Shown piece after piece: positions 35,108 through 47,112 of a stretch of 64,000 bases of DNA. The notes beneath the pieces are model-generated. The model was not told the DNA's origin, made no database searches, and saw only the letters and a list, made by a program, of their open reading frames with translations. Numbering within the stretch: position 1 is the stretch's first letter; each line of letters begins with the position of its first letter. Origin of the DNA: Capsicum annuum (taxonomy: Eukaryota; Streptophyta; Magnoliopsida; Solanales; Solanaceae); assembly GCF_002878395.1 (NCBI RefSeq), contig NC_061122.1, positions 82,369,455 to 82,433,454 of the forward strand, written 5' to 3'. The position numbers were made by a program, and so were the translations under genes.

Positions 35108-38100
35108 TACTCTCCATCTTGAATAGAGTTTGTCCTCAAACTTGCTGATTCATCAACACCAAGAGTGGCCACGAGTGAGAGATTACACATATTGAACGTA
35201 TTGTGAACTTAGTAATCCGAAGGTAGATCAATTTGGTAAGCATTATCGTTGATCCTTTTGAGCACTTGGAATGGTCCATCACCTCTTGGCATAAGCTTAT
35301 CCTTTATTTGGTTTGGAAACCAATATTTCCTTAGGTGTACCCACACCCAATCTCCGGGTTCAAGCACAAGTCTCTTTCTTTCTTTGTTTACCCTTTTTGC
35401 AACTTCTTGGTTCTTCTTTTCAAGCTTAAGCCGCACCCTTTCATGCATCTTCTTCATTGCCTTGGCTCTTTTACATCCATCTAGGCTTATCATAAGATCA
35501 CTATACAAAGGGGTAAGATCCAAGGGGGTAAGAGGATTCATGCCATAAACACACTCAAAGGGAGTTATTCCCATACTTGAGTGTATTATCCGATTGTATG
35601 AAAATTCCACCAAGGGTAGGTGATATTCCTATGAAGCCATTTTACCTTTAATTATAGAACGTAGCATAAACCCTAAGGTTCTATTTACTACCTCCATTTT
35701 TCCATCGATTTGTGGGTGGCAAGATGTGGAGAAAAGCAACTTCGTTCCAAGCCTACCCCACATGAACTTCCAAAAGAGACTTAGGAACTTTGAGTCTCGA
35801 TCACTCACAATAGTCTTTAGGACCCCGTGAATCTTTACAAAATTTTCAAAAAATAATGAAGCTACACTAGGAGCATCCTCGATTTGAGCACATGGAATGA
35901 AATGAGCCATTTTGGAGAATCTATCAACAACAACAAAAATACTATATCAACCCTTTCTAGTCCTTGGCAGACCCAAAACAGTCCATGGATATATCAAACC
36001 AATTCATAAGGGGAATGGGAGTGGGGTGTACAATCCTTGAGGTAGGAGGCGATATTTCACACTCTGACAATCCATACATTGGCCACAAACTTTAGCAACA
36101 TCTTTGTGCATTTTGGGCCAATAGAATTGCTCCTCTAAGATACCGAGGGTCTTATCAACCCCAAAATGCCCCATGAGGACACCATCATGTGCCTCTCTCA
36201 AAATCAATTCCCTCCATGAACTATAAGGAACACACAACCTCCTCCCTTTGAACAAATAACAATCAAACCGAGTGTAGGAGGAATTGCCATTCTCTTTAAG
36301 CCATTAGTCCCTTCCTCACTCTTCATATTCCCTAAAAATAGGAGCAAAGGTAGGATCCTCGGGATACAACATTCGCGAGCTCTCAAATCCCATTAACTTT
36401 AAATACAAGGTAGCAACAAGCACATGCTTTCTAGACAACGCATCGGCAACAATATTTTCCTTCCCTTTTTTGTAATGAATTACATAAGGGAAAGTCTTAA
36501 TAAACTCAATCCACTTAGAATGATGCCTATTCAACTTGTCTTGGATCTTAACGTGTTTCAACAATTCATTATCCGTTCGTATCACAAACTACTTAGGCCA
36601 CAAATAATATTTCCAATTTCCCAAAGCTCTAAAAAGGGCGTACAACTCCAAATCATAAGTCGAATAATTAAGAGTTTCCCCTTTGAGATTTTCACTAAAA
36701 TTAGCAACGGGCTTGACTTATTGCATCAAAACAGCCCCAATACCAACCTTAATAGCATCACACTCAACTTTAAATATCTTATCAAAATCGGGCAATAGAA
36801 ACAAAGGTACAGAGATGAGCGTAGCTTTCAAGGCTTCAAAATCCTTATCTTGGTCATCACCCCACTTAAAGAGTTGGTCTTTTCTAATAACCTCGGTCCA
36901 GGGGGATGCTATGGAGATAAAATCCTTTAAAAACGTTATATAAAAGCCCACCAACCCATGAAAACTTTGAATTTCTCCAATAGTGTTAGGAGTCGGCCAA
37001 CTTCGTATAGATTCTATCTTGGATTCATCCACTTTCAAACCCCTTGAACTCACAACAAAACCTAAGAAAACAAATTTATCAACACCAAAAGAACACTTCT
37101 CCATGTTGGCATACAACTCCTTTTGGAGCACATCAAACACATACCTCAAATGCATCACATAATCATCAATAGATTTACTATATACCAACACATCATCAAA
37201 GTAAACCACCAAAAACTTTCCAATATAAGAATTCATTACATGATTCATTAGCCTCATAAAGGTGCTAGGAGCATTGGTAAGGACAAAGGGCATAACCAGC
37301 CACTCATATAGACCAAATTTAGTCTTGAATGCGGTCTTCCACTCATCACTGGGTTGCATACAAATCTGGTGGTGGCCACTCCTAAGATCCACTTTAGAAA
37401 ACACATGAGCACCATAGAGCTCATCTAACATATCATCTAGCCTAGGGATAGGATGACGATACCTTATAGTGATTTTGTTGATGGCTCTACAATCAACACA
37501 CATGAGCTAGTTCCGTCTTTCTTTGGTACCAAAAGCACCGGGACAGCACACAGACTCAAACTTTCTTTGATGTATCCTTTGTTGAGAAGCTCCTCAAATT
37601 GTCTCTCAAGCTCCTTAGTGTCCGTCGGATTGCTTCTATAAGATGGTTTGTTTGGAAGTTGTGAACTCAGCACCAAATTAATTTGGTGCTCAATTCCCCA
37701 AATCGGGGGTAATCCTTGTGGTAATTATTATGGGAATACATCATCAAACTCCTAAAAAACAAGTGAAATAGAAGGGAGAAGATAAGGAGAAAAAGTAGAA
37801 AAAGAAGAAGAGACGTTAGTATTAAGGGCATGAGCTAGGAGGAGCATAGGAGTGTCCATGTCTTATTCCTTGAACAAATCCTTCCTCCTAGCCAACATAA
37901 CCATGGGTCCTTGACCCTTTTGAGCCTTAGAATCAGCATATTCTCCCTTATAATAGGTAGAACCTGAGACCTCCCCTTTTTTCCTCTTTTTGGTTTCTTG
38001 TCTTTTGCCCCCCCTTGTCTTTCAACTCTCTTAATTTTTGGTGCATCTCATTCACTTGGGAGGATGATAGTAGGTGTAATGTGAACTTCTTCCCATCATG

Positions 38101-40230
38101 CATAAGTGAGTAACTATTCAACCTCCCATCATGCATTGTATATTTGTCATATTGCCATGGTCTACCAAGCAACAAATGGCATGCTTGCATTGGAATGACA
38201 TCACAACAAACTTCATCTCGGTTGTTTCCTACCATGAACTTGATCATGCATTGTCGGGTCACTTTTAACCCACCATATTCATTGAGCCATTGTATTTTGT
38301 AAGGATTAGCATGAGGAACGGTATAAAGTTTCAAGAAATCCATCATTGTAGAATTAGCAACTTTTGTGCAACTTCCACTATCAATCACCTTAGTACACAC
38401 CCCTCCCTTAATCAAGCATTTTGTGTGAAACAAGTTCTCTCTTTTTCTCGGATCTTCAAGTTCCTTACCTATCATATCCCTCCTCACTATATAATTAGGA
38501 ATTAGATACTCTCCATCTTGTGGCCAAGTGTCTTCTTCCTCCCAATCATCACAAGTAGTTTCGGGTTCACCATCATAAAACTCTCTATTTTGCACAGCAA
38601 CATCATTAACCTCGGGTTCAAGCTCAACTTCCTCACCTACCTCACCTAGGTATTACAACCTACCTTTCCTTAGGATCACATTCCTACGAGTAGCACACTC
38701 ATTTGCCCGATGACCCCATCCTTGACACTTGAAACATTGAAGGCCTTTTCGATTATGAGTAGGAAGCTTATTACCTTCGGGTCTTGTGGGGTATTTTGGC
38801 ACTTGTTTCACCTCGTCTTTCTTGAAAAAATTTAAGGGTTCCTTACCTTTACCTAAACCCAAAACTTGCTGATTTGGACCTTTGGAGTGGACCCAACTTG
38901 AATTGGGTGCTTGGAGTCTTGGCTTGTACCTTTATTTGTTCTCTTTCTCAATTTCCATGGTGGCTTGGAAGACTTCCACCATGGTTCCAAACTTGTGAAG
39001 AGTCAAACGGGAGGAGATTTCCTTGTTCAACCCAACCTTGAAGCGAATAACATCATGTTGCACTTGTTCACCTCTATGGTCAAGCTTCAAGACAAGTTGC
39101 TGAAATTCATCATAATAGGCCATGACACTCTTGTTTCCTTGCCTTAGATTGTAAATTTTGGAAAGAAGATCATGCCTATAATTCTCTAGTACATATATTT
39201 CTCTCATAACTCTCTTCAACATGTCCCAAGGAGGTGGTTGGCTATCAATCAACACATCATCAAATCTTTTGGTGTAATCTCACCAAGTGTTTGCATATCC
39301 TTCAAAGTGAGCAATAGCATAGCAACTTTTCTTTTCTTCGGAAAGGTCATTAACTTGAAAAATATTTTTACAAGCGGATTCCCAAGCTAATTACACTTTC
39401 GGATCACTCTCACCTTTGAAAATTGGAATGCCAACCTTGATTGAATTAATGCTAATGTCTCGGATTCTTGGTTGATCACCATGCCCATGCCTTGCATCTT
39501 GCCCCCGGAATCTACCATAAGGCCCTCTTTGATCATGTCTTTCCCTCATTTCTTCTTCAAACCAATAGTCATCATTAGGAGCATCATAACCTTCTTGCTT
39601 CCCTCTACCATAATCCTCAATTTGGATGGGTGGGTTTCAAATTTGAGAACTCTGGGGAAGTGGGTTTGGCCTTTGGTTATGTAGTACTTGAACTTGTGGC
39701 ATTGGAGGTAGTGGATGGTAAGGTATTTGGTACATGGGATTTGAAATTTGGTTAGTGGTATTTTTTAGAGGTATTTGGTTTGGATTTGGTGGTGGAGTTT
39801 GAGTTCCAAGTCCCTCTTATTGTACTTGGTTCATTTGGTGAAGTATTGGCCTTTGTAGGGTCCGGTTAGGACAGGTTTGGGATTGGTTTAGTGTCTAGTT
39901 TTGTGGAACTCTTGGAGGATTAAGCATTTGGTGGAGGGTTTCGGGTGTTATAGTCATGGACGAGTTATTGGCTTGGACACTAGAGGATGCATGGTAGGGA
40001 TTAGGAGTTAAAGGTCGTGAGTTCCTCCTACTTTCAACACAATCAAGCCTTCCACTAAAAGTGGAAATTTCACCCTTCATAGTCACCATTTCACCCATCA
40101 TAGCATCCATGTTACTTCTCAAGGCATCATTATCATTCTTCATTTCTCGAGCAAGGGCATCAGATCGAGCCATCAAGGCTCCAATAGCATTATTTTCCAA
40201 AGGTTGGGAAGTAGTATCTTTGGATTCCAT
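34954..40230 (-). pseudogene. Gag-pol polyprotein of the Ty3 element, broken
   Basis: Start ATG at 40,230-40,228 (MESKDTTSQPLENN). Nearly all pieces lie in one frame over about 1,759 codons, so it was a single gag-pol frame. Gag capsid part at 39,255-38,932; zinc knuckle CFKCQGWGHRANEC at about 38,736. Protease with VIDSGSCTKV in 38,595-37,948. RT at 37,503-36,718 with [17 protein letters not shown] and an intact YFDD box. RNase H begins [13 protein letters not shown]. Integrase has an HHCC region (36,255-36,004) and catalytic context [10 protein letters not shown] and [10 protein letters not shown]. The last codons enter the 3' LTR. Several stops, for example at 39,895, 38,653 and 35,209, plus a local frameshift around 37,464-37,676 inactivate it. 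Confidence 0.93.
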
Positions 40231-41703
40231 GTCAAATGTACCTAAACGAGCAAAAAAAAACAGCAAACAAAAAAAACCTATAAAATGAGCAAACAAGTTA
40301 GTTCAAAAGTCTCACTTCACTCACACTCAACCTCACCTCACACTTGGCTTCACAAGTGTTGGAGAATTGGCAATACTTGGCAAGTTACTTGAAAGGTGAG
40401 AAGCTTTTGATCGAAATCAATTTTTGTTTGAAATGACTCAAATAAAGTGATGCAAGGACTTGAACCAACAAAATACTACGACTTAAAAATGAGAAAAACA
40501 CACAAAAAATCAAATACATGAAACAAACAGACCCAAGACTAATTATCAACCTAGTAAGTAGTTACTAGTTTGCTAATTAGTGATAAAGTTTAACACACAA
40601 GGAACTAGAATAAAAAAAAAAGAGAGAAACTAAGAAAAATCTAATTTTAGAGATGAATTTGGTTGATCATAAGTGATGACGTGAAACTACGTGGTAGGTT
40701 GTCTTTTTTTTTTGAATTTTTCATTTCCCAATATCATGTTTCGGCCAAGTATCAACTTTGGGAAGAAGAATTTTCAGATTTGAGCGGGGAAATAAACAAT
40801 TTGGAGCCCTTTTAATCCTCTAAATGAAATTCAAATGAAATGGTCCCCCCTCCCCAATTAATTACAAGTGTATTTGATTTGTCCTTTGGTCCCCCCTTCT
40901 TTTGGATGGATCCCTGTAGACCATCCCCATGGGGGTGGTGAAGGGAGAGCCCCAATTGGTAGAAAAAAACCCACAACCCCTTGGGGTTATCCTGCACTTG
41001 GAAGAAGAAGTAGAAAAAGGAATAAATATAGTGATAATTTGATTCTTCGTCGCCGTAGTAAATAGGAGAGAAAATCGAATTTAATTCTTTGTTTTTACAA
41101 AAACTTTACAAAAATACTAGGGAATATTCTTGGACAAACAACAAGCACACTCTCTTTATTCCCTTCTTTTGGATCAAACAAACACTTTGAATAGTCTTCT
41201 TCACTAAGATATGAAGATCATGGATGAATAAGATGAATATTCAAGTGTTGACCAAGTTTGACCAACAAGCAAATGAACTCTAGATCTGAATTTTCTTTTA
41301 GACCTAGGTTCCTTAGGCCAAGACAAACACAACCAACATAAAATCATCCATAAAATGCCACAAAAAAGATGACCAAAAATGAGATCCCACCTCAAAAGCT
41401 TCAAACAAAGCACAACAATGGTGGATCTAGCTCAAATTCAACCAAAACTTCACTCTAAAATTAGATCTAGACATCCTCGGTGTTAGAGAACAAGAATCTA
41501 ACAAAAGAAACCTTCAAAACAAAGTAAAAATCTTGTATATCTAAGACTCTAATTTCGGATCTAACACAAGACAACACTAGACACCATTTTTTTTTTGTAT
41601 TTTCTGATTTTTGACTCCTTTTTCTTGAGATTTTCTAAATAAGAACACTAAAACAAAGATTTAGGGATGTTGGAACAACCCTAACCAAGGCTTTGATATA
41701 AAA
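40231..41703 (-). other. Leader of the Ty3 element with primer-binding site
   Basis: Non-coding 5' leader, long (1.47 kb). The minus strand next to the LTR reads 'tttatatcaaagccttgg' (41,703-41,686), a diverged initiator-Met tRNA primer site. The segment at 40,830-41,180 parallels 19,980-20,180 of the pol-less element apart from the plastid insert. Confidence 0.75.
40910..41116 (+). other. rpl2: Plastid DNA insert: 3' end of rpl2 and start of rpl2-rps19 spacer
   Basis: The plus strand encodes [40 protein letters not shown] and [10 protein letters not shown], ending at a stop at 41,063-41,065. This is the C-terminus of chloroplast ribosomal protein L2. The bases after the stop ('taggagagaaaatcgaattt') continue as the plastid rpl2-rps19 spacer. 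About 50 codons remain uninterrupted. The related leader at 19,980-20,180 lacks this piece, so it was inserted into the retroelement lineage or into this copy. It is a fragment with no start codon and no nuclear expression signals, so not a functional gene. In the plastid, L2 is a large-subunit ribosomal protein near the peptidyl-transferase centre. Confidence 0.93.
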
Positions 41704-42392
41704 TGATAGCCCAAAGGTAGTCTATACACGAAATTGGTCACTTAGATGCAAATTCCAGCAACCAAATAAAGAGAAAACAACACATAGAATGGTGATGAAG
41801 AAGAAGAATACTTGAAATTAAAGGATAGATAGAAAGACCCTTACTCCTATTCAATAATTATCACTAGAAGATATTTAAAAATCTTCAACATACCTCACAA
41901 ATAAGATTTCAAACCTTTCTCTTAGGTGACCCAAAGGAAATACTCTTCCTCAAGTACACCTTTCTTGCCAAATTATCCAAAACAAGTGAAACCGTAACTT
42001 CAAATATTCTTGGACCAATTTTCAGATTCTAAGATCTAAAACTAGACACTAAAAACTACAATATAAGAGTAATATCCAATTTTATCAAATTCTAATGAAA
42101 AGAGAAGCAAAATGGTCTATTTATACTATTACATGCGAAATGACGAAACTACTCCTAATGAACTAAAGAAAAGAGCCGCCCTTGGAGTTTTGGATTTCAA
42201 AGTTCAAGTCTATCTTCCCTTTGAAGAATGTAGACTGTTCAAGTCCCTTCTTCACAAATCAAGGAATTCCCTCTCTTGGCTGAATCTACAACCCCTTCAC
42301 AAGCATTCAAGTGCATAAATAAAGCTTGAAGTTGTTGAAGTTCCTTGGCTTGGATCCTGGTAAAGGGTCTTGAGAACCTTATAATTGCATCA
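41704..42392 (-). repeat. 5' LTR of the Ty3 element
   Basis: 689 bp, paired with 34,421-35,107. Followed by the target duplication 'tgtgg'. Confidence 0.93.
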
Positions 42393-42397
42393 TGTGG

Positions 42398-42466
42398 TGC
42401 CTATTTCTTGTCCACGATTACAAAAGGTTCTTTTAGAGAAACATGAATGTTTATGGATTATTCTCT
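42398..42466 (+). repeat. Right part of the inverted duplicate
   Basis: Continues 34,415 across the Ty3 insert: 'tgcctatttcttgtccacga' through 'atgaatgtttatggat'. It matches the reverse complement of 47,463-47,530. Confidence 0.8.
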
Positions 42467-42475
42467 GATAGCTTA

Positions 42476-43090
42476 TGAAAGAGCTTCTGCGAGAAAGGTA
42501 GTAGCCTCTACTCGTGTAGCATCTAGTTTCTCTCTCTTTTATGTCCACTATAATGTATTCAACGAATTGTATAAGGCTAAAGAATTAACTAGAGTATTAT
42601 TCAAGTGATGATATACAAGAAAAAAACCTAGACCACTAGTTCTATATATACATAAAATAGAATATGTACATTGTAGAATCTTGACCGTTCTTCTCTTTGC
42701 TTCTCTAATTGATTTTCATTGATATGGGGAATTAAAATTTACTTTCTTATAATTCCTTACTCTAAAATTGTAGGGAACACAAGGAATTTTACAGGTTCAT
42801 CTAGGTCAAATATTGAAGGTCTAGATGACATCATATGTCAGTATCAAATATATCCATATTTCTTTTATTCTACTTGCATTTATCCTTGTGTATAGTATGT
42901 GAAGATACTCTTTTCTTTCATCATATCTATTCTTTTATTCCATGCTTCCTATCCAGTTTTCTTGACCGACAATTTTCTTTAGCATGGGGCTTCTCTTTTT
43001 GAGTAGATGTTTGTCTAGTTCTTTCCATTTTTATCCTACATATAACCGAGGATTAGTTTTGTAACTATTGAAACTATGTGTGCAGCTAAA
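42476..43090 (-). repeat. Putative 3' LTR of the SIRE-type Copia element
   Basis: It lies directly downstream, in minus orientation, of the polypurine tract at 43,091-43,105. The likely far end 'tgatagctt' at 42,476 gives the CA end in native orientation. The LTR start next to the tract is not a clean TG, so the boundary is approximate. The partner 5' LTR is not in the window. Confidence 0.5.
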
Positions 43091-43105
43091 AATCTCCCCC
43101 TTTTT
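43091..43105 (-). promoter_or_regulatory. Copia polypurine tract
   Basis: The minus strand reads 'aaaaagggggagatt', preceded by 'gtcgtcgtcatt'. This is the common plant Copia plus-strand primer with its usual 'tcatcatc' lead. Confidence 0.85.
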
Positions 43106-43261
43106 AATGACGACGACAATAAGAACTTTTAATAATTGAACTTCCCTAAAAAATTATTGTTTGTTCCCCTTAGATTGTGTATGGTGTCGCTCAAGTTATG
43201 CTGATGTTTTTACGTATACTTTCTCCCCTTTTGGCATAATGAAAAAGAAAAAGCAGGAATA

Positions 43262-43262
43262 G

Positions 43263-43314
<52 letters not shown>
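43262..43314. repeat. (CA)n(TA)n microsatellite
   Basis: About 12 CA units followed by about 14 TA units without interruption. Length variation between individuals is likely. Confidence 0.97.
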
Positions 43315-43323
<9 letters not shown>

Positions 43324-43449
43324 GAATAATAATAAATAGTATTATTGAACTAAGAGTTAAATAAAAATGAGTAGTGTGAAGAGTTACAAAAGATTATCTG
43401 ATAGGAACACACCCCTACTAAATTAAAGAATCATAGATATCATTTTTTC

Positions 43450-44208
43450 TTGAGAAAGTAGGTCAAGATTTTAACCATATTCGTGTAGAAGGTGTCATTG
43501 GACTTTTGCACATTTTTAGAGAAGTTGGACTAGGAGCCTAAAAGGTAACGACAATTTCATTCTTGGAGGAACTGGATCCTTCGTTGATGGATTCAACTTG
43601 ACTGATCAACTTGTTCACTTCTCCAACTTCCTCATATTTTAGTCCATCCACTACTATCCTTAATTTTTCTACATCAACTCTTATATATTTTGTCACACAA
43701 TAGCTTTTACCCACTAATTCCTGCAGTGACATCATTCTTTCTCCTAATATCTTCAACTATTCCTGAATGCTCTCTACTTCTTTTCGAAGTATAGTAACAG
43801 AGTCAAATGGGGCCTTTCCAGGTTTGAGGTTAAAAACTTAGGCTTTGACATAGTCCTTTTTACCACATTGAAAGTCAACAAGCACATAACCCATACTCTT
43901 AAAAGCACAGGTGTCATATGTACCAGCAATATCCACAAAAGGAAAACCAGGTTGATTAATCAGAGAATACTAAGGAATATGAGTGATAAGTACACCATAA
44001 TGTAGGCTAGCGGAGGAAGTGGAGTCCTGAGTACTTTTAAATATGTATTCTTAAAATCATACACTCCAATTCCGGTGATATTTCTAAATTAAATTATATA
44101 ACACAAACAAATCCTTAGTAGAGATACAACTTAGAGAATTTTTTTTGAGGGACTATAGTAGTAGATATCATGTGACCTAGAGTTATATTTTTGTAACACA
44201 AGGACATG
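43450..44208 (-). pseudogene. C-terminal part of an extra ORF downstream of Copia pol
   Basis: The minus strand reads from 44,208 with SLCYKNITLGHM, later GIGVYDFKNTYLKVLRTPLP and GFPFVDIAGTYDTCAFKSMG, then an open stretch (43,756-43,538) with KILGERMMSLQELVGKSYCV and a Glu/Ser-rich end, before the polypurine tract. It continues the frame that ends at 50,898 on the other side of the 6.7-kb insert (ADVAESGIDLSNFR then PMSLCYKN). It sits where SIRE-type Copia elements have an additional 3' ORF (env-like position). I do not recognise a signal peptide or fusion motif. A stop-broken remnant of unknown function. Confidence 0.6.
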
Positions 44209-44213
44209 GGTAT

Positions 44214-45799
44214 TGATGTGTGAGCTGATGCTAACACATTTAAGACTTTTAACTATAAATAATTGTAAAGTCTTAAGCAATTTTTGTTGTTTTTGATTAT
44301 TTTCTCTTTGATAATGAAGGAAAGTCAAAATGCAAGAAAACCAAAGGCAATAAGAGCAAAAGAGGTTAAGTTGGAACAAGTGGCCGTGAATGTATAGTTG
44401 ATGACTTGTCTGATAAGTTGTCAAATTTGTGATAAGTTAACAAATTCATCTTCAATTGTAGACAGTGTGAGGAAATTGGAGCAGAAGTGTGATGACATCT
44501 CTAATAAGTTGTCACAATTCTGATAAGCCATCAAGAACGCTGTCAGCCTAAGGCAGTACATGAGATTTGAAGAGAAGAAGGATGACATTGCCTGATATGT
44601 CATCAAATTCTAGATAAACCATTAGGAGTTGCCATCAGCCTAAGGCAAAAATTATCAAACTTGGAGGAGGAGCTGACGATAATGTTTGATAAGTCATCAG
44701 ACTCCTGATAAGGTATCACGATTCATCGTTAGCTATGCAAGAAAAAGTTATATTCTGTGATTTGATTCCTAATTTAGTTCCTGGTATTTAAGGGAAAGTT
44801 CTTAGGTTTTATAGGAAGCAGATATTCACCTTGAACTAGACGACATTAATCTATTTTCTCTCTAGTTTTAGGGCTTAACCTCTAGATTATTCTAGAGACT
44901 ACTTTACTTCTCTTTGGTCTCTAAACTTGGATTTCAATTTTCTATTCTTTGATTTAGTTGTGGAATATTCATCTTGAATTTGGGAAGAGAATCAATTTCT
45001 AACTATATCTTTTGTAAGTTTAATCACTTTGAATTATGAATTCAATTATTGTTATCACTTTCTCTTTCATGTGGAACTAAAACCCACAACTAGGGTTGTG
45101 GGATCTATGATTACTCCTGTATTATCTTAATATTTGGTTAGGGTTCGAGTGATTGTGGGAACATCTTAATAATTCTTTTATATTAATTATTTTTTATTGT
45201 TTGCAAACAATAGATCTTGCCTTATGTTGATTTGCTCGAACTGAGAAATAAACTAAAGGTAGTGAATTATCAACGAGGATTTGGGAAGGTTAAGTTTCCA
45301 TCTAATTATTAATGCTATAACAAGATTAATCAGCTCAAAATAAAATTAGTATGAATAGAAAGTTCCTAAGTTTGGGAGAATTGGGGAACTCAACATCTAG
45401 GTATGTTTAGAAATACTTAGATGAACTGTCGATACTGATAATTTGGTATTTCCCATAAGTCACAAGAATCCAATACTACAACTATTATTAAATGGAGGAT
45501 TACTAATCATAGTGATCACAACTCTAGTTTCTCTAAATCATTGATTTGAAATATTGCAGTTTAAGCTTTGAGTTCTAAGGTGAATTAAAGTGTTAATAAC
45601 TTTTTTTCAATCATTAAAAACCCCCCATTTTATATTTTTGTATCATTTGTTTGTATTTAACTTGTAACTATAGTTTTAAATTAGTTTAATAGCCAAACTC
45701 ACATTGTTCCTCATTGATTCGACCCTGACTCCAGAGTTGGGTAAATATATTGACTACGATCGCCTTGCACTAAATTGATGTGTAAGTTGAGCATTATCA
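44214..45799 (+). repeat. 5' LTR of the Athila-like element
   Basis: 1,586 bp. Contains several 'ctgataag..atca' repeats in 44,400-44,720 and the palindromic 'cccacaactagggttgtggg' near 45,089. The short minus-strand frames here (44,131-44,606) are not genes. Confidence 0.93.
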
Positions 45800-45950
45800 A
45801 AAATGGTGCCGTTGCCGGAGAACAATTTGGCATGTTGAGTTGGTTATGAATTTTAGCCTACTTGCTTAAATTCAAACTTGTAAATATTTGTTTTTAGTTT
45901 TCTGTTATTTCTTGTGTTAGGTAGATTTTTATTTTAGTTTACTTATTACT

Positions 45951-46859
45951 ATGGCATCGTGGAATAAACATGAGCTTGGTGGTTGGAAATCGTATCTTGA
46001 TGATCCATGTCCATATTGTGATGGACGTCACTTTTGGCAAGATTGTAGATATGCTCCCCGGAAAGAAATGTGTGCACCATCTCCATCCTACCAGGAGTAT
46101 AATTGTTCTTTATGCGGTGGTCAAGATGGACATTGGAATGATTTCCCAAAATCTCCCTTCTCCTATTGTGCTAACCTAAATTCTAGTTCTTCTTATAAGT
46201 TTAATAGGCCTTATAGTCAAGAAAAGGAAGAATGAAGCACCGGAAAGAGTGGCATTGAAGCTATGTTTCAACAAATGTTAGATCTCCAAAAAGAAATGTA
46301 TGATATAATATGTGATATGCAACAAGACATGAAGCCAATCATTTATGAGGAGATAGATATAGAGGTCAATCATTCAAAGCATTTTTCTATATCATGTTTA
46401 GATGATATATTGTCTGTGGAATCATTTAAAATAATGGAAGAGTGTGAAGATAAGGAGAAAGAACCCTATATTAATGTTGAGCTTGATGATGAGCAACCCT
46501 TGGTGATTTCCCAACCAACTGAACAAATCATGAAAGATGATGCTAAGATTGAGGAAATAATGCTAGAGGTAAAAGAAGAAACCAAGTCAATCTCTTATAA
46601 AAAATCTAGCCTGATTCGAGGTGAAAAGGTCGAGAAGGATACAACTCCAAAATTAGGAAGAAGACCTCACTCGAATCACTTTTCAACATTATGCTTGGTG
46701 GATGTGATGAAAGTCGAATCACCCAAGAAAATGATGAATTTTGGAAATAAGGAGGAAAATTCCTATATTTTGGAGTTTGTCTTTCCGAACGGGTATAATA
46801 CAACCCCAGTCTTGAAGGCTAAGAAGCTTAAAGATCGATGTCAATTAGTGGCTTTTTAA
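45951..46859 (+). pseudogene. Gag-like protein with two knuckle-like motifs, one in-frame stop
   Basis: One frame from ATG 45,951 to the stop at 46,857-46,859, 302 codons, broken only by TGA at 46,233-46,235. The N-terminus (MASWNKHELGGWKSYLDD) leads to two Cys/His motifs: CPYCDGRHFWQDC (C-x2-C-x3-H-x4-C) and CSLCGGQDGHWNDF, which lacks the last Cys. After the stop a coiled-coil-like stretch MFQQMLDLQKEMYDIICDMQ is followed by an acidic region with an internal duplication: HSKHFSISCLDDILSVES and HSNHFSTLCLVDVMKVES. There is no capsid domain I recognise and no enzyme. The near-intact frame suggests recent constraint or a young element. It could bind element RNA like a nucleocapsid; that is inference. 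Confidence 0.75.
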
Positions 46860-47112
46860 GATTCTCACCTTTACCAAATGAGTCCACAGAAAAGTTCAAT
46901 GCAAAATTGGGCAAGCAGTTCAAGTCTTCAAAGTGGCATGATAGAACTTTCCTTATCATGCTCTCACATTTTCCCAGTGCGCCTAAAAGATGTAAAGATC
47001 AAAAGATAGGACAATGATTCAAATCGTCTAAGTAGAGGGATAAAGGATGAAGCAATTTCAAGTTATCTTGATGAATTCTGAGTAGTCAAGATAACCTAGT
47101 CATGCCGCAACA

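Larger units (their letters stand above)
34421..42392 (-). mobile_element. Full-length Ty3 element, CRM/Reina-like, with plastid insert
   Basis: LTRs at 34,421-35,107 and 41,704-42,392 both start 'tgatagccc' and end 'attgcatca'. The flanking 5-bp duplication 'tgtgg' is at 34,416-34,420 and 42,393-42,397. The reverse complement of 47,530 provides the empty site ('accttgtggtgcct'), proving the boundaries. Gene order on the minus strand is gag, protease, RT, RNase H, integrase. The LTRs differ at many positions, so the insertion is not recent. Clade assignment to CRM or Reina comes from the RT wording and from the reading frame running into the 3' LTR; it needs a phylogeny. Confidence 0.95.

Noticed and set aside
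36424..36943. Plus-strand open frames opposite RNase H and integrase (36,424-36,943) and other plus-strand frames across 35,249-40,288
   Set aside because: They are antisense shadows of the minus-strand gag-pol frame.
40868..41065. A functional nuclear-encoded ribosomal protein L2 gene
   Set aside because: Only the last 50 codons are present, without transit peptide, start context or introns; plastid spacer sequence follows. It is a plastid DNA insertion.
43091..43105. C/T-rich stretch as a possible plant promoter element
   Set aside because: The position before an LTR and the typical Copia wording make it a polypurine tract on the minus strand.
43450..44208. An envelope protein gene in the Copia element
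   Set aside because: The position is right for an env-like ORF, but no signal peptide, membrane anchor or fusion peptide is visible; kept as an unrecognised ORF.
44400..44720. Repeats of the type 'ctgataagt..tca' as a CRISPR-like array
   Set aside because: Units are short, irregular, and lie inside both LTRs of a plant retroelement; no regular spacers.
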